Origin: Asinibacterium sp. OR53 | GTDB lineage: Bacteria; Bacteroidota; Bacteroidia; Chitinophagales; Chitinophagaceae | Direction of reading: 5' to 3' | Length of the DNA stretch: 64,000 bases | Assembly: GCF_000515315.1 (NCBI RefSeq) | Contig: NZ_KI911562.1 | Coordinates: 434,001 to 498,000, forward strand | Notes under the pieces: model-generated | The model's database searches: none | Told to the model about the DNA's origin: nothing | Seen by the model: the letters and a program-made list of their open reading frames with translations, nothing else | Part shown: in pieces, positions 62,600-64,000 of the stretch | How the letters are laid out: each line of letters opens with the position of its first letter | Numbering within the stretch: position 1 is the first letter of the stretch | Translations under genes and position numbers: made by a program

Positions 62600-64000
62600 T
62601 TTTTGTTGACCTTGATGAAGTACACCACCGTGTTATGCTCCAGGTCGCTCGTTACATTCACTTCGGTACGTTTGTTACCATCGGTAATGATCATGAGCGC
62701 CGAGTTGGGTGGTGTGATCCCCAAATTTTCTGCAAAGAAAATCAATTCATTCTTAGTTTGATCAGTATTCAGGTTTACATAGAAAGTAATTGGCTTGTTG
62801 GTCTGCAGCAGTTCCTTATATACAACCAATTTTTTATTATATATTACTGAAACTGAATCATAGTCGAACACACCATTATCGTACAGGTCTATCCGCACAG
62901 AATCGGAAGTGGAATAGATATCGAGTGGCTTGCGCGGTATGCGTTTGGTCATTTCCTCTACCAGGTCGGGCGATTTGATGGAAGGCAGCATGTTTACCAG
63001 GGAGCTGATATTCATTTTATGCGGCAGCTTTTCAACATCTCTTCTTGCAACGGTTTTATCGAAACCTTCCCTACGGCCCGTTACAACGGGTTCAGCTTTC
63101 TTCGGTATGGTAGTGCCCTTATCTTTTGGCTTTTTAAGTTTGAAAGCTGTGGGCTCATCACCCCTGTCACTTTCTTTTTTCTTCGACGTAGCTACTGCTT
63201 TATTGTTTGCAGCTTTGTTATCATCAGTAATTGCAGACTTATTAGCAATAGATACATCTTTATTTCCGGCAGTGATGCGTTTGCTCTCTCCAGATACCTG
63301 TCTATTACCTTCAGCAGAAGTAATACGCTTGCGCTCGCTAACCGTAGGGTATGCGGCAGAAACACTAACCGCACCAGTTTCGCCTGCATTTTCATTGCCA
63401 ATGATATCCAATTCTTTTCCGGAAGGGGTCCATTTAGGATGAAGCGCATGTGTCAGGATCAGGTCAGACCGCCTGTTCGCGATTTGTTCTTCAATGTTCA
63501 CGCGTTTGGCTTCATAACAGGGTAAGATCAGGTGTTTTTTCCCGAAGAAATCTGTGTTGATGCGTGCAGAAGCGATTCCTTTTTTCTCAAGATATTCTTT
63601 TACCGATTCGGACCTCCTCCTGGACAATCTTTCATTATTCTCTTTGCTTCCGATACAATCGGTGAAGGAAGCCACCAATATATTCAGTTGGGGATCTTTT
63701 TTCAATTTGCTTACGATCCTATCGAGCGTTGCATGATCCACCCGCCTGATAGCTGAGCTGGCAAAATTGTAATTCACGTACAACCGCTCTACAGTAGCTG
63801 CATTCACAGAATCCATCAACGCTTGTTTGACCTTGTTATCTTCTGCCACGCTGCGTGCGATGGAATCGGCCTGCGCTTGTTTTTCCTTCACCACTTTTGC
63901 CCAGTAATCACTACTATCTACAGCGGGAGCGAGTTTGGCGGTATCTTTATACAGGATGGGCACGGCTTTGTAGAGTTCCAGGCAACACAATGAATTGCGG
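62596..64000 (-). CDS. OmpA-family protein, 5' end cut by the window edge
   Basis: At least 464 residues are visible, and the frame stays open to the right edge (preceding codons read RNSLCCLELYKAV), so the true start lies outside. An OmpA-like peptidoglycan-binding domain is seen first, with LYVNYNFASSAIRRVDHATL, FTDCIGSKENNERLSRRRSE and a C-terminal NRRSDLIL. A long hydrophilic, Lys/Ser-rich linker follows, then a C-terminal beta domain of about 110 residues (SDSVRIDLYDNGVFDYDSVS), a combination I associate with Bacteroidota OmpA proteins near T9SS substrates. It may anchor the neighbouring SprF-like system to the wall; that is inference. Confidence 0.78.
   Translation of the reverse strand, partial: RNSLCCLELYKAVPILYKDTAKLAPAVDSSDYWAKVVKEKQAQADSIARSVAEDNKVKQALMDSVNAATVERLYVNYNFASSAIRRVDHATLDRIVSKLKKDPQLNILVASFTDCIGSKENNERLSRRRSESVKEYLEKKGIASARINTDFFGKKHLILPCYEAKRVNIEEQIANRRSDLILTHALHPKWTPSGKELDIIGNENAGETGAVSVSAAYPTVSERKRITSAEGNRQVSGESKRITAGNKDVSIANKSAITDDNKAANNKAVATSKKKESDRGDEPTAFKLKKPKDKGTTIPKKAEPVVTGRREGFDKTVARRDVEKLPHKMNISSLVNMLPSIKSPDLVEEMTKRIPRKPLDIYSTSDSVRIDLYDNGVFDYDSVSVIYNKKLVVYKELLQTNKPITFYVNLNTDQTKNELIFFAENLGITPPNSALMIITDGNKRTEVNVTSDLEHNTVVYFIKVNKK

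Overview
The window looks like a chromosomal segment of a Bacteroidota bacterium, most likely a Chitinophagaceae-type member. The signs are a SusC/SusD pair, a type IX secretion (T9SS) substrate with a gliding-motility-type C-terminal domain next to a PorP/SprF partner, a DUF4369-like TlpA lipoprotein, TAnnTTTG-type promoters and weak Shine-Dalgarno use. Taxonomy is inferred from gene families only. I see no phage, IS element, CRISPR array, rRNA or tRNA gene.

Layout. (1) 98-12184: nitrate assimilation. Six genes run leftward: nirB, nirD, a small outer-membrane-like protein, a NarK-type transporter, a fused assimilatory nitrate reductase (catalytic subunit + FAD reductase + BFD domain) and a nitrite/sulfite-reductase-like protein ending in a rubredoxin domain. 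mobA converges on them. Divergent from nirB are a siroheme-pathway methyltransferase (cobA/sumT) and an FNR-like regulator with a cysteine-rich N-terminus. Together they supply uptake, both reduction steps, molybdenum cofactor maturation, siroheme precursor and a plausible regulator. (2) 12190-15757: divergent OPT and POT peptide transporters. (3) 15796-23837: purD, then the rod-shape operon mreB-mreC-mreD-mrdA-rodA and an MBL-fold hydrolase. (4) 23834-25522: ECF sigma factor, anti-sigma-like membrane protein and a small periplasmic protein. (5) 25711-37814: housekeeping genes (ppc, an AlkA-like glycosylase, mnmD, an M23 peptidase, alaS, a PDZ protein, gatB, a TlpA lipoprotein). (6) 37893-45189: a SusD/SusC pair and an MMPL/RND exporter. 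(7) 45434-61935: a 15.5-kb gene for a ~5,155-residue secreted repeat protein, overlapping by ATGA with its PorP/SprF partner. (8) 61943-64000: a PAP2-like membrane protein and an OmpA-family protein cut by the right edge.

The most striking feature is the giant gene. It carries 43 tandem beta-sandwich-like modules of two types (A and B), and their order reads the same from both ends: B-AAA-(BA)x8-[central BA]-(BA)x8-B-AAA-B. The two arms flanking the central unit are each exactly 4,176 bp. Of the 17 B-to-B intervals, 14 are exactly 522 bp. The central module A12 and its neighbour B10 are the only two of 43 that each lack one of the two conserved cysteines, and they lack complementary ones, which suggests an inter-domain disulfide at the exact midpoint. 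A second point of interest is the rubredoxin fusion that closes the nitrate operon.

Six of the seven convergent gene pairs meet with almost no space for a terminator. Clear terminator hairpins are visible only between the tlpA-like and susD genes and directly upstream of gatB.
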